Position numbers and translations under genes: made by a program. 64,000 bases of DNA, taken from assembly GCA_002418835.1 (NCBI GenBank), contig DIEX01000027.1:45751-109750 (forward strand). Reading direction: 5' to 3'. The DNA comes from Spirochaetia bacterium UBA5763. GTDB lineage: Bacteria; Spirochaetota; UBA4802; UBA5550. Shown here piece after piece: positions 9,195-18,267 of this stretch (within the stretch, counting starts at the first letter, position 1; every line of letters starts with the position of its first letter). Below the pieces are notes generated by a model. That model saw nothing but the letters and a program-made list of their open reading frames with translations, was not told the DNA's origin and did no database searches.

Positions 9195-10349
9195 CTATTT
9201 AAGAGCCTGAAACTTATCTGTAAGCTCCCATTTGAAACCCTCATTTTCTCTTCCGAAATGACCGTATGCGGCAGTAGCCCTGAATTGAGGCCTCTTGAGA
9301 TCGAGAGACTTTATAATTCCTGAGGGTTTCATATCGAATATGTCCCTGACTCTTTTTACTATTTCAGATTCAGCAACATGCCCGGTGCCGAAAGTATCAA
9401 CCATTACAGAAACAGGATCAGCAACACCTATAGCATAGGCAAGCTGAACTTCACATTTGTATGCAAGTCCCGCAGCAACTATATTTTTTGCTATATATCT
9501 CCCCATGTAAGCTGCGGATCTGTCCACCTTTGATGAATCTTTACCTGAAAAAGCGCCGCCGCCGTGTCTCCCCATGCCGCCATATGTATCAACAATTATC
9601 TTTCTTCCTGTTAAGCCGGTGTCACCATGAGGGCCGCCAACGACAAAACGCCCTGTGGGATTTATATAGAATTTTGTTTCCGCTGTCAGCATATCAGCAG
9701 GGATGACTTTTTTAATGGCCAGTTCTATAACTGCTTCCCTGATCTTTTCACTGCTCACCTCAGGAGTATGCTGAGTTGAGATAACAACTGTATCAATAAA
9801 TTTCGGCTTTCCGTTTTCATATTTAACTGTGACCTGGGATTTGGAATCAGGCCTGAAAAAATCCACTTCACCTGCTTTTCTCACATCCGCAAGCTTCTTT
9901 ACCAGTTTGTGAGCCATCAGTATCGGCATAGGCATAAGTTCATCTGTTTCTGCAACAGAGAAACCGAACATCATACCCTGGTCACCGGCACCCTGTTCCT
10001 TGAAAAGACCTTCTCCCTCTGTTACTCCCTGTGATATGTCGGGTGACTGGGAATGAACATATGTCTGAACTTCACAATTTTTATAATCAAAACCGATTCC
10101 AGGATCATCATAACCGATCCACTTCACAACATCCCTGGCAACCTTTTCGTAATCCACTTCAACCCTGGATGTCACTTCACCGGCAAGTATAATTCTGTTA
10201 GTTGTTACAAGAGTTTCCAGCGCGACTCTTGAATCAGGATCCCCTGACAGATGAGAGTCAAGAATGGCATCAGAAATCTGATCAGCAATCTTATCGGGAT
10301 GCCCCTCGGAAACAGATTCTGATGTAAATATAAAGTCACTCTGCGGCAT
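9195..10349 (-). CDS. metK: S-adenosylmethionine synthetase
   Basis: MetK makes S-adenosylmethionine from methionine and ATP in the cytoplasm. The 384-residue protein shows all family landmarks: SVSEGHPDKIADQISDAILD near the N-terminus (ATP and methionine site), GAGDQGMMFGFSV, the P-loop-like GGPHGDTGLTGRKIIVDTYG, and the GGGAFSGKD segment. I start at the internal ATG (10349), which has TGGAGG 6 nt upstream; an ATG four codons earlier lacks a ribosome-binding site. I saw no SAM riboswitch in the short upstream gap. It may be co-transcribed with secG, 58 nt upstream. Confidence 0.97.
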   Translation of the reverse strand: MPQSDFIFTSESVSEGHPDKIADQISDAILDSHLSGDPDSRVALETLVTTNRIILAGEVTSRVEVDYEKVARDVVKWIGYDDPGIGFDYKNCEVQTYVHSQSPDISQGVTEGEGLFKEQGAGDQGMMFGFSVAETDELMPMPILMAHKLVKKLADVRKAGEVDFFRPDSKSQVTVKYENGKPKFIDTVVISTQHTPEVSSEKIREAVIELAIKKVIPADMLTAETKFYINPTGRFVVGGPHGDTGLTGRKIIVDTYGGMGRHGGGAFSGKDSSKVDRSAAYMGRYIAKNIVAAGLAYKCEVQLAYAIGVADPVSVMVDTFGTGHVAESEIVKRVRDIFDMKPSGIIKSLDLKRPQFRATAAYGHFGRENEGFKWELTDKFQALK

Positions 10350-10407
10350 TTCAGCCTCCATAAAAATATTATTTCATAAAATGATAAAAAACCGGTTTAA
10401 TAACAGA

Positions 10408-10755
10408 TTATCTGTTACTGCCGGAGTCTTTTTGACTCCCGCTTTCAGCAGGGGTATCAGCTTTTTCTATCATTCCTGACTCAGTGGTTTCCGTGTTTAA
10501 AATTTTATCTTTTAAAGAACCGGTTTTTTTTGATTCAAGAATGGCTAATCCAAGTGAACCCGCCATAAAGATTATAACCATTGCAGCTGTTATCTTGGTG
10601 ATAATATCAGCAGTGGACGAACCGAAGGTTGACTGTCCTGCTCCACCCAGAATACCCATACCGGCTCCCTTATCAGACTGAAGCAGAATGACTATAATAA
10701 TCAGAACGCATAATATGACAAATAAAACACTCAATATTGATGTTAATACACCCAT
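10408..10755 (-). CDS. secG: Preprotein translocase subunit SecG
   Basis: SecG is a small component of the SecYEG channel in the inner membrane. The 115-residue product has two membrane helices (about 4-25 and 53-72) around the typical loop with QSDKGAGMGILGGAGQSTFG. The C-terminal 40 residues are a Ser/Thr/Glu-rich soluble tail. A terminator (10912-10938) separates it from tpiA, so it is probably transcribed from its own promoter together with metK. Confidence 0.95.
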   Translation of the reverse strand: MGVLTSILSVLFVILCVLIIIVILLQSDKGAGMGILGGAGQSTFGSSTADIITKITAAMVIIFMAGSLGLAILESKKTGSLKDKILNTETTESGMIEKADTPAESGSQKDSGSNR

Positions 10756-10911
10756 TTTTTCCTCTTAATATAATAAATAGAAAAATACTCTCAGAACATA
10801 CGTCTGACAGCGTAAGTTTGCCACAACTCCATGTCAAGAAATTACTAATATTTCTTCCTTTATAAAAAAATCAATCAGTATTTAGTACTTATTTGTTTTT
10901 ATAAATATTAA

Positions 10912-10938
10912 CAAAAACCGCCCCGCTTTTAAGGCGGG
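10912..10938 (-). terminator. Intrinsic terminator after gap-tpiA
   Basis: Read on the minus strand, CCCGC and GCGGG close a 7-nt AT loop and are followed by GCGGTTTTTG. The element begins about 35 nt beyond the tpiA stop codon and matches a Rho-independent terminator with a short U tract. Confidence 0.7.
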
Positions 10939-10972
10939 CCTATATTTACAATATTTATATACAAATCAATAC

Positions 10973-11725
10973 TTATATATTAATAATCTTCAGGAAAGAA
11001 TCCTCTTCAAGGCTTGCCCCCCCCACAAGAACTCCGTCAATATTCTCCCGGGTATATAAACCGGAAATATTATCAGGTTTCACAGAACCTCCATAAAGAA
11101 CAGGAATAATTTCAGCAGTTTCAACTCCGAAAAGAGTCTTTATCAGCCCGCGAATCACACCGTGTGCCTCCTCTGCCATTTCAGGAGTGGCGACTTTACC
11201 TGTACCTATTGCCCATACCGGCTCATACGCTATGGAAATCCGGCTCATATCTTCAGGTTTCAAGCCGGCAAAAGCCCCTTTCACCTGAGCTTCCAGGACT
11301 TTTTCAGTTTCACCGCTCTCCCGCTCAAGCAGAAGTTCCCCCACACAAACCATAGGCTCAAGACCGTTCGCAAGAGCGGATTTCACCTTGATATTAACAT
11401 CGTCATCAGTTTCGTGGAAGATATGCCTTCTTTCGGAGTGGCCGATAAGTATAAACGACGCACCGCAATCTTTTACCATAAGAGGGGATATCTCCCCTGT
11501 AAATGCGCCCTGATTTTCATGAAACATATTCTGTGCGCCTGTTCTCAGCGGTGTATCCGCACATAAAGCGGAAACCCTTGATAAAACCGTAGCAGGAGGG
11601 AATACAACATACTCCCTACCGGATTTAACATTCAGGCCGTTAATTAAAGCTTTTATAAGTTTCTCTGCCTCATCTCCGGTTTTAAACATCTTCCAGTTCC
11701 CGGCAAAGATCTGCCTCCTGTCCAT
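10973..11725 (-). CDS. tpiA: Triosephosphate isomerase
   Basis: TpiA interconverts dihydroxyacetone phosphate and glyceraldehyde 3-phosphate in glycolysis. The 250-residue protein has Lys12 in NWKM, the histidine in ILIGHSERR, the catalytic glutamate in AYEPVWAIGTG, and the phosphate-binding YGGSV near the C-terminus. The ATG at 11725 has GGAGG 8 nt upstream; the TTG just before it is less likely. It follows gap by 19 nt in a two-gene operon. Many bacteria have pgk between these two genes; here it is absent from the locus. Confidence 0.97.
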   Translation of the reverse strand: MDRRQIFAGNWKMFKTGDEAEKLIKALINGLNVKSGREYVVFPPATVLSRVSALCADTPLRTGAQNMFHENQGAFTGEISPLMVKDCGASFILIGHSERRHIFHETDDDVNIKVKSALANGLEPMVCVGELLLERESGETEKVLEAQVKGAFAGLKPEDMSRISIAYEPVWAIGTGKVATPEMAEEAHGVIRGLIKTLFGVETAEIIPVLYGGSVKPDNISGLYTRENIDGVLVGGASLEEDSFLKIINI

Positions 11726-11744
11726 CAATCAATCCTCCAGGTTG

Positions 11745-12755
11745 TCATTTCGATATATAAAGAGCAAGATCAATGCATCTCAATGAATAGCCCCATTCAT
11801 TATCATACCAGCTCAGAACTTTCAGAAGATTTCCGCCGGTGACCTTTGTAAGCTCTGCATCAAAAATGGAGGAATAGCTGTTCCCCTTGAAGTCAATTGA
11901 AACAAGCGGCTCTTCGCTATACTGAAGTATCCCTTTGAGTTCGCCTTCAGATGCCTCTTTCACAGCTTTGTTTACTTCTTCAATAGTGACATCTTTTTTA
12001 AGCGTACATGTTAGGTCAACTATGGAAACATTGGGGGTCGGAACCCTTATTGCTCCTCCATCGAGTTTCCCCTTCAGATCCGGTATAACAAGAGCAACTG
12101 CTTTTGCCGCACCTGTTGTAGTGGGGATCATTGACATTGCAGCAGCTCTTGCCCTGCGGAGATCCTTATGCGGCGCATCAAGAACCTTCTGGTCATTGGT
12201 ATAGGAATGTATAGTGGTCATGAGACCTTTCTCTATGCCGAATTTATTATGTATTACTTTGGCAAGAGGGGCAAGGCAGTTAGTTGTGCAGGAGGCGTTT
12301 GATATTATTTTATGAGCAGATTTATCAAACATATTCTCATTTACACCCATAACAATTGTTATGTCCTCTTTCTTGGCCGGAGCGGATATAATCACCCTCT
12401 GAGCTCCTGCTTTAAGATGAGCCTCTGCTTTATCCCTCTCAGTATATTTCCCCGTTGACTCTATGACAACATCAATACCCTCCGCTTTCCACGGCAGGGC
12501 AGCAGGGTCCTTTTCAGAATGTACCTTGATCTTCTTTCCATTAACAGTAATTGAAGTATCGTCATAAGAAACATCCCCGTCAAATATTCCGAATATTGAA
12601 TCATACTTGAAGAGATGCGCCAGGGTTTTAGCATCTGTAAGGTCGTTGATACTGATAACCTCTACATTGCCATATTTTTCAGGATACATAAATATCCCTC
12701 TGACAACATTGCGGCCGATTCTGCCGAATCCGTTCACTGAAATTTTAACACTCAT
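11745..12755 (-). CDS. gap: Glyceraldehyde-3-phosphate dehydrogenase, type I
   Basis: Gap oxidises and phosphorylates glyceraldehyde 3-phosphate with NAD in glycolysis. The 336-residue product opens with the Rossmann motif VNGFGRIGRNV and contains the active site SNASCTTNCLAP (catalytic Cys near residue 152) and the C-terminal SWYDNEWGYS. GGAGGAGA lies 5 nt before the ATG. It is the first gene of an operon with tpiA. Length is exactly that of the family. Confidence 0.98.
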   Translation of the reverse strand: MSVKISVNGFGRIGRNVVRGIFMYPEKYGNVEVISINDLTDAKTLAHLFKYDSIFGIFDGDVSYDDTSITVNGKKIKVHSEKDPAALPWKAEGIDVVIESTGKYTERDKAEAHLKAGAQRVIISAPAKKEDITIVMGVNENMFDKSAHKIISNASCTTNCLAPLAKVIHNKFGIEKGLMTTIHSYTNDQKVLDAPHKDLRRARAAAMSMIPTTTGAAKAVALVIPDLKGKLDGGAIRVPTPNVSIVDLTCTLKKDVTIEEVNKAVKEASEGELKGILQYSEEPLVSIDFKGNSYSSIFDAELTKVTGGNLLKVLSWYDNEWGYSLRCIDLALYISK

Positions 12756-12862
12756 ATTCTCCTCCGTATCTTTATAAAGATGTAATCTGCTGAATCAGTT
12801 TTTTCATGTAATTGTCTTTATAATTTAGCTTCAGCAGAACTTTTTTTCAAAAAAAAGATCAA

Positions 12863-13357
12863 TTATCGGGACTGAATACCGGATAATCCTGTAGTTTTAA
12901 GCTTATCCTTTATCAGCAAGCCGGAATAATTCTCACCAGTTACAGGGTCCCGGAGCTCCGGGTTTAATTCCACAAGGTGTTTTATTATAAACTCCCTGTT
13001 CCGGATTTCAGGATGCGGAATCACCAGGCTGCTGTTATTCATTACAAGATCATCGTACAGGAGAATATCAAGGTCAATCTCCCGGGGCCCTTTATCGAAC
13101 CTTTTAACTCTCCCCAGAGTTTTTTCAATTTCCTTCAGAGTTTCGAGAAGCGTTTCAGGGGGGATTTGAGTTTTTATCAATATTACCTGGTTTAAAAAAT
13201 CACGCTGTTCTGTATAATCCACAGCTTTTGTTTCGATGACTGAGCTTTCATACAGCAGTTCAGGAGATATTCTTTCCTTAATCATCCCGATAGCGGACAC
13301 AAGATACTCTCTCCGCTCCCCTATATTGCTCCCGAGGCCTATATATACTAAAGGCAT
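12863..13357 (-). CDS. folK: HPPK, 6-hydroxymethyl-dihydropterin pyrophosphokinase
   Basis: FolK transfers pyrophosphate from ATP to 6-hydroxymethyl-7,8-dihydropterin in folate synthesis. The 164-residue product begins PLVYIGLGSNIGERREYL and carries the signature GPREIDLDILLYDD (metal-binding aspartates) and IPHPEIRNREFIIKHLVEL. The ATG overlaps the stop codon of the upstream DnaC-like gene (TAATG), so the two are translationally coupled. No other folate gene lies next to it. Confidence 0.96.
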   Translation of the reverse strand: MPLVYIGLGSNIGERREYLVSAIGMIKERISPELLYESSVIETKAVDYTEQRDFLNQVILIKTQIPPETLLETLKEIEKTLGRVKRFDKGPREIDLDILLYDDLVMNNSSLVIPHPEIRNREFIIKHLVELNPELRDPVTGENYSGLLIKDKLKTTGLSGIQSR

Positions 13358-14160
13358 TACTTCTTCTCTCTGTAATCTTCACCGCTGAGTTCAAGAATTC
13401 TGCACATTTCACGTAATCTCGAAAGAATCCGCCCCTCTGAAAGCTCCTTGAGAGATTTCTCAGGATTATTGTTTGATGTTATTATTGTAAATTTCTCTGC
13501 TTCGTAACGTGCATCAATTAAATTGTAGAGAGTCTCCTGTTCCCAGGGGGAATCTCTCTGTACCCCGAAGTCATCAATAACAAGAACATCCACTGATGCA
13601 AGATCCTTCTCAATTTTACCGGACTGCCCGTAACGTTCTGATCCTTCAACAAATGTGGAACGCAGAAGATTAAAGAAATTCCTTGATATTTTAATGAATT
13701 TTCCGTTAACAGCATGATGTGTAATCAGTTCAGTTAACACTATGCATGACAATAGTGTTTTCCCGGTACCGGGATTTCCCCACAGATAAAGCCCCTTGTT
13801 TACATCCGGGAATTTCTGAATTATATCATATGCGGCATTTTTTGCCTCAGAAGCATGTTTACTTGAAGCTTTGAAATCATTAATAGTTTTCCATCTGAAT
13901 TTTTTACTGTCTATACCGGAAGCGTTATAAATTTCAAGGACCCTGTCAATTTTAAGGCGGGTAGTTCTGCAGAAACATGCCCTGATATTATCCCCGTCGC
14001 TATAATAGTATGGCTCTTCGCCACCGCATTTACATTTAGGCAATACACACTTGGGGCATGGAGAAAGCGCATTATCCCCTGTTATTTCAAATGCTGTATT
14101 ATGAATTATCCCTGAATAATCACAATACGGGCAGAAATTATTTTTATCTTTTTTGTTCAT
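13357..14160 (-). CDS. DnaC/IstB-like AAA+ ATPase with N-terminal cysteine clusters
   Basis: The C-terminal 190 residues are an AAA+ ATPase of the DnaC/DnaI helicase-loader type: Walker A GNPGTGKT at 128-135, Walker B VLVIDDFG, and sensor-like TIITSNN. The N-terminal 65 residues hold eight cysteines in pairs (10/13, 35/38, 43/45, 62/64), likely binding zinc, as in DnaI-type loaders. The 267-residue length fits. The protein probably loads the replicative helicase, but DnaC-like ATPases also occur in transposons, so the role is inferred. It is coupled to folK; no transposase is nearby, which favours a chromosomal replication function. Confidence 0.85.
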   Translation of the reverse strand: MNKKDKNNFCPYCDYSGIIHNTAFEITGDNALSPCPKCVLPKCKCGGEEPYYYSDGDNIRACFCRTTRLKIDRVLEIYNASGIDSKKFRWKTINDFKASSKHASEAKNAAYDIIQKFPDVNKGLYLWGNPGTGKTLLSCIVLTELITHHAVNGKFIKISRNFFNLLRSTFVEGSERYGQSGKIEKDLASVDVLVIDDFGVQRDSPWEQETLYNLIDARYEAEKFTIITSNNNPEKSLKELSEGRILSRLREMCRILELSGEDYREKK

Positions 14161-14365
14161 CCCGATTTTATTATTGAAAGTTAAATATTTTAAATAAAAA
14201 TTGCTTAAATGGCAGTATAATTGTCAAGATTAATTGCCGATTTTTATTATATTGAAATTTAATTAAAATTAAACAGTTCAGATGGAGAAAAACTATAAAT
14301 TTTTTATTCAATAAAGACGATTATGAAAATAAAGCGCAAGATATAGTTTTTATAAGAGGTTATAT

Positions 14366-15256
14366 ATGAAATCTAATTCAATAGCAGGGAAAACAGCTGT
14401 ACTGATCTGCGGTATTTTTCTGACATATTCTTTTTTAAACACAGCTTCAGCCCAGCAGAGCGAGCAGGCAGACGCGAATAAGCAGCAGACGGAAACAAAA
14501 AATGATGCCAAAAAAGAACCGGTTAATCCCAACTCCGATGTTAAAGACGGATGGAGAATAAGCGACTATAAACCTTATATAGCATCACTTAAGGAGCTTG
14601 AGACCTTAAGCGAGGAGTATTCGGAATTTCTTCTTAAAAGATCAATAGATGAATATGCAAAAGGTCTCGATACCCTTGACGACATGGAAACCGAGATTAC
14701 AAGGCTTAAAGATATTTATAAAAACAAGAAATATCTGAATGAAAAATGGTACTGGCAGGAAGTTGACAGAAAAAATGCCCAGGACAGATATATCAGCAGG
14801 CTGAAAACTGAAGCCAAGACAAAATCTATAACATATTTCACAAAAGCCATTAACACAATGGACGAGATACGTTCACATGATCTTATTCATAATGAAAAAT
14901 ATCTCACTTTTAAATCACGACTCTTCAGAATTTATGTGTCAACACAGTACGACCTGGGGAATCTTAAACCATGTATTCCGATTCTGGAGAGATACATAAC
15001 TCTTAAAGATGAAAACAGAAAAGACCTCTGGGCATACAAGTACATGTCAAGCTGTTATGCATTCATGGAGACACTTCTTGACAAGAGCGGAAAAAGCTCC
15101 GATGAAGATATTGTCTACTACAAGAACAAGAAAAATCAGGCTCTCCTGAAAGCTGTTGAAATCCAGTATGGACTGGAATCTCCGGAGTTTAAAGAACTGC
15201 AGATTATAGTTCAGCTTGATGAAAAGAAAAGCGAAGTAATAAACGTAAATAAATAA
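14366..15256 (+). CDS. Secreted helical protein, possible FcpA-type flagellar sheath protein
   Basis: The 296-residue product has a signal peptide (about residues 1-28, ending NTASAQ), a hydrophilic Gln/Asn/Lys linker, and a long alpha-helical domain rich in Lys, Glu, Tyr and Trp. Notable segments are NKKYLNEKWYWQEVDRKN and STQYDLGNLKPCIPILERY. From memory, this pattern resembles FcpA, the flagellar coiling protein found in the periplasmic flagella of Leptospira; I could not check this by alignment. AAGAGG lies 8 nt before the ATG. It is a single-gene unit, divergent from the dnaC-folK operon and closed by a strong terminator. If the match is right, it acts in the periplasm on the flagellar filament; otherwise it is an unknown periplasmic protein. 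Confidence 0.6.
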   Translation: MKSNSIAGKTAVLICGIFLTYSFLNTASAQQSEQADANKQQTETKNDAKKEPVNPNSDVKDGWRISDYKPYIASLKELETLSEEYSEFLLKRSIDEYAKGLDTLDDMETEITRLKDIYKNKKYLNEKWYWQEVDRKNAQDRYISRLKTEAKTKSITYFTKAINTMDEIRSHDLIHNEKYLTFKSRLFRIYVSTQYDLGNLKPCIPILERYITLKDENRKDLWAYKYMSSCYAFMETLLDKSGKSSDEDIVYYKNKKNQALLKAVEIQYGLESPEFKELQIIVQLDEKKSEVINVNK

Positions 15257-15277
15257 AATATAACCTATATAAAAAAT

Positions 15278-15308
15278 AAAAAGCCCCCTTTTAACCAGGG
15301 GGCTTTTT
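15278..15308. terminator. Bidirectional intrinsic terminator
   Basis: An 11-bp perfect stem, AAAAAGCCCCC and GGGGGCTTTTT, encloses a 9-nt loop. The U tract works in either direction, so it can end both the FcpA-like gene and the convergent unknown gene. Confidence 0.92.
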
Positions 15309-15347
15309 ATTCTGGTAAACTTAATATTTAATGATTAAACAGTGCGT

Positions 15348-16427
15348 TCAATTTTCGAAGACCGACTGATTCATTATATATTTCTCCCCGTCAAAAACAA
15401 AACTGATTTTAATTATTCTGTTCTCTGGAACAAAAAGTTTAATTGCTTCCGGCTGATAGATATTATTTACCCTGACATATCTCCCTTTAATTTTATCAAG
15501 TTCCCATCTTTCAGCTTTAATTAAACAGTATCTGCCAGTCTCAGCTTTTATCATTGAACTGCTTCCTGTCTCTGATAAAGCAGTTTCTGTCCGTCCGGTT
15601 TCAACGCCGTTAACATTAATCCGGTAGTATATCATATTTTCGTTAGTAGAAACCTCATCTTTCAATTCTACATTATCATTAAACTCAAGTATTATATTAT
15701 AATCCGGATTAAACGGAAAAGCTTTACCATCCCTGTAAGCATAGATGTTTCTCTGAGAAACAATATCGATCACCTCAAACTCATCCCCGTTTGACAGAAA
15801 AACAAAACGGCCATCGATTATCCTGTCAATATACCTATTCCCCTTCAGCGTAAAAGGAATTATAAAACCGTTGCCGTGCAGTCCGGAATCGCTCAGCAAA
15901 ATCAATTCTTCCCCGATCAGCACGAAGTCATCAACTCCGCGAATTATCTTTTTTTCATTTTTATCCGGATCAAAACGAACAATTACTTTTTCAGTTTTAG
16001 CGGATAATTCAGCGGAACCATCTATGTTTAGCGGATTACTTTCATTGATAATATCAGCAAGCAGGTAAAATATATTATCACGGCAAATCAGTTTATGAAG
16101 AACCTGAAATTCCTGCCCGAGTTTATACCCGGAGATATTCTCTTCCGGATTTGTAAAACTTCCGGCGAGCCATCCATCATCCGTTTCTTTTATAAAATAA
16201 AGAGAAGTATCAGTACTATAAATACCGAGAATATCACCTTCAATGGGGATCTCATGGAAAAATTTTTCCTCCATGTATATTCTGCCATTTTTAAGACTAT
16301 ACTTCTCCTGCGGCATTGCAGCATGAGAAATATCTGAAAATGTTTTTAACTTTTCTCCGTGGAGCATTAAAGGAGAGAAAACAACAACAGAAAGAAAGAT
16401 TAAGATAATTATTTTATCAGGTTTCAT
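15348..16427 (-). CDS. Unknown exported protein, possible beta-propeller
   Basis: I do not recognise this 359-residue protein. An N-terminal signal (IIILIFLSVVVFSPLMLHG) is followed by repeated short strand-turn segments with Tyr, Phe, Gly and Asp (for example GDILGIYSTDTSLYFIKET and IGEELILLSDSGLHGNGF), which suggests a beta-propeller or similar all-beta fold. I start at the ATG at 16427, where the signal peptide begins; an earlier in-frame start would add a basic 18-residue stretch. The ribosome-binding site is weak (CCGGAA). It is a lone gene between two terminators. Confidence 0.6.
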   Translation of the reverse strand: MKPDKIIILIFLSVVVFSPLMLHGEKLKTFSDISHAAMPQEKYSLKNGRIYMEEKFFHEIPIEGDILGIYSTDTSLYFIKETDDGWLAGSFTNPEENISGYKLGQEFQVLHKLICRDNIFYLLADIINESNPLNIDGSAELSAKTEKVIVRFDPDKNEKKIIRGVDDFVLIGEELILLSDSGLHGNGFIIPFTLKGNRYIDRIIDGRFVFLSNGDEFEVIDIVSQRNIYAYRDGKAFPFNPDYNIILEFNDNVELKDEVSTNENMIYYRINVNGVETGRTETALSETGSSSMIKAETGRYCLIKAERWELDKIKGRYVRVNNIYQPEAIKLFVPENRIIKISFVFDGEKYIMNQSVFEN

Positions 16428-16513
16428 ATTTTTCCGGAAATTCCGTGCTTTACTTCGGTTACTCTTTTGTATTCCCCGCATCTCCGGGAAAACTGTCGAG
16501 ACCCGGGGAACAG

Positions 16514-16544
16514 ATAAAAAGGGCTGCCGCTAAGACAGCCCTTC
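16514..16544 (-). terminator. Intrinsic terminator after ino1
   Basis: Read on the minus strand, AAGGGCTG and CAGCCCTT form a stem with a 9-nt loop followed by a T run. It begins 17 nt after the inositol-phosphate synthase stop codon. Confidence 0.85.
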
Positions 16545-16560
16545 CGTAGATTCTGCTATG

Positions 16561-17880
16561 TCAGTTATAAGTCTCTGCACCGAGATAGGTTACAGGGGGC
16601 TCATCCATGAACCACCTCAGAGTATTCTTAAGCCGCATTACCTGAACAAAGAGATCATGCTCAGGGAGTTCATTAGGCGCGTGCATCGGGCTCTTCCAGT
16701 AGAATGCGAGCCACTCCTGATTGCCGGACAGAGATGCTCTTTTAGCAAGATCAAGAAACATTACAATATCCAGAACTATAGGTGCTGCAAGAATCGAATC
16801 CCGGCAGAGAAAGTTAACTTTAATCTGCATCGGGTAACCGAGCCATCCGAAGATGTCAATATTATCCCACCCCTCCTTGTTGTCTCCTCGCGGAGGATAG
16901 TAGTTTATAGTTACTTTATGGTAAAAATCTTTATAAAGATCAGGATAGAGTTCAGGCTGGCATATCTGGTCAAGAACAGAGAGTTTGCTCACTTCTTTTG
17001 TCTTAAAAGATTCAGGATCATCCAGTACCTCTCCATCCCTGTTGCCCAGTATATTGGTTGAATACCATCCCTTCATGCCGAGCATTCTTGATTTAAGTCC
17101 GGGAGCAAGCAGTGTCTTCATGAATGTCTGGCCGGATTTAAAATCCTTCCCACACATTGGCACCTGTCTTTTATCAGCCAGTTCCCAAAGTGCCGGTATA
17201 TCATTACAGAGATTAGGTGCACCGTTTGCGTATGGGATACCGAGATCAATTGCCGCATAAGCATAAATCATACTGGGCGCAATTTTCGGGTGATTTGCTT
17301 TTAGAGCTTTTTCAAAATTTTCAAGAGTATCATGAACACCAGGGATCATCTCCTGATAAATTTCTGTACTTGCGCACCAGACCATCACCAATCTGGCTAT
17401 TTTCTTCTCCTCTTTAAATTTAAGGATATCATCTTTAACCATCTGCGCCAGCTCCCAATGCGAAGGAGCCTCTTTTACCCATGTCCCGTGAAGTTTTTTC
17501 ACGAATTCATTTTTGAATACTGCTTTCCATGGTTTGATTTTAACAAGTTCGTCTTTTACCAGTTCAATATGCTCATTTGAAAGAACCTGTGATCTTTTTG
17601 CTGCATCATATACACTCTCGTCAAAAATATCCCAACCTGCAAATTCAAGATCCTTTAAATCTGCAAGCGGCACAAAATCCTTTATATTCACTTCAGTGGC
17701 ATTATCCCCTTTACCAACTCTTATTTTACCCATTTGAGTCAATGAACCTACAGGGAGAGCCGCCCCCTTTCTTACAAGCATAACACCTGCTATTAATGTC
17801 GTACTTACAGCGCCAAGGCCGGGTATCAGAATACCGAGCTTCCCTTCCGGACTTTTAATATCAGTATTTTTCAGCGTCAT
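16561..17880 (-). CDS. ino1: Inositol-3-phosphate synthase
   Basis: This NAD-dependent enzyme cyclises glucose 6-phosphate to 1L-myo-inositol 3-phosphate, the first step to inositol and inositol lipids. The 439-residue protein has the NAD-binding LGILIPGLGAVSTTLIAGV near residue 16, CGKDFKSGQTFMKTLLAPGL and STNILGNRDGEVLDDP in the catalytic domain, and a matching C-terminal region. AAGGAG lies 7 nt before the ATG. It is a single-gene unit with its own terminator, divergent from ilvE across a 387-bp gap with a conspicuous dyad. The substrate family is clear; the downstream use of inositol is not visible here. Confidence 0.93.
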   Translation of the reverse strand: MTLKNTDIKSPEGKLGILIPGLGAVSTTLIAGVMLVRKGAALPVGSLTQMGKIRVGKGDNATEVNIKDFVPLADLKDLEFAGWDIFDESVYDAAKRSQVLSNEHIELVKDELVKIKPWKAVFKNEFVKKLHGTWVKEAPSHWELAQMVKDDILKFKEEKKIARLVMVWCASTEIYQEMIPGVHDTLENFEKALKANHPKIAPSMIYAYAAIDLGIPYANGAPNLCNDIPALWELADKRQVPMCGKDFKSGQTFMKTLLAPGLKSRMLGMKGWYSTNILGNRDGEVLDDPESFKTKEVSKLSVLDQICQPELYPDLYKDFYHKVTINYYPPRGDNKEGWDNIDIFGWLGYPMQIKVNFLCRDSILAAPIVLDIVMFLDLAKRASLSGNQEWLAFYWKSPMHAPNELPEHDLFVQVMRLKNTLRWFMDEPPVTYLGAETYN

Positions 17881-18267
17881 GGTGACACTCCTTGTTTATA
17901 TAATTTTTTAGTTAACTTGCTGATAAAATAGCAATTAATGGATTATTTAATTTTCCATAGAGATTCATTTTATTTCAATTATTAAATTATAGCGGTTAAC
18001 GTTCGAAATGACAGAGACTGACTAATTCGTTAACTGCTATAAAAATCAACAATTACAAAAAAAAGACAACTAATAGTAGACGTTTCGTCAAGAAATTTTA
18101 AAATATTTAACCTGCTAATAACTTTGAATACCCCTTATTACTTGACAAAAAAGTTTTCTGCTAAAATACCATCTAAATGCCGGTAATCCGTAATTATACC
18201 CGCATCCAATATAATACTGCAGATTACAGCAAAACAATATATTTTCTAATTATTCAGGAGATTTCAG
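17881..18267. promoter_or_regulatory. Divergent ino1/ilvE control region with GTTAAC sites
   Basis: This gap holds no gene. The main feature is an inverted repeat, TATAGCGGTTAACG (17988-18001) and CGTTAACTGCTATA (18028-18041), 13 of 14 positions matching, with 26 nt between the arms. A third related site, GTTAACTTGCTGATAA, begins at 17912 close to the ino1 start. A TTGACA box at 18142 fits a promoter for ilvE, but the -10 box is ambiguous. Three copies of GTTAAC followed by TGCTATAA-like bases suggest binding sites for one regulator, which is not identified. Confidence 0.5.

Noticed and set aside
10350..10407. Possible SAM riboswitch before metK
   Set aside because: The gap to secG is only 58 nt and contains no SAM-riboswitch-like helices.
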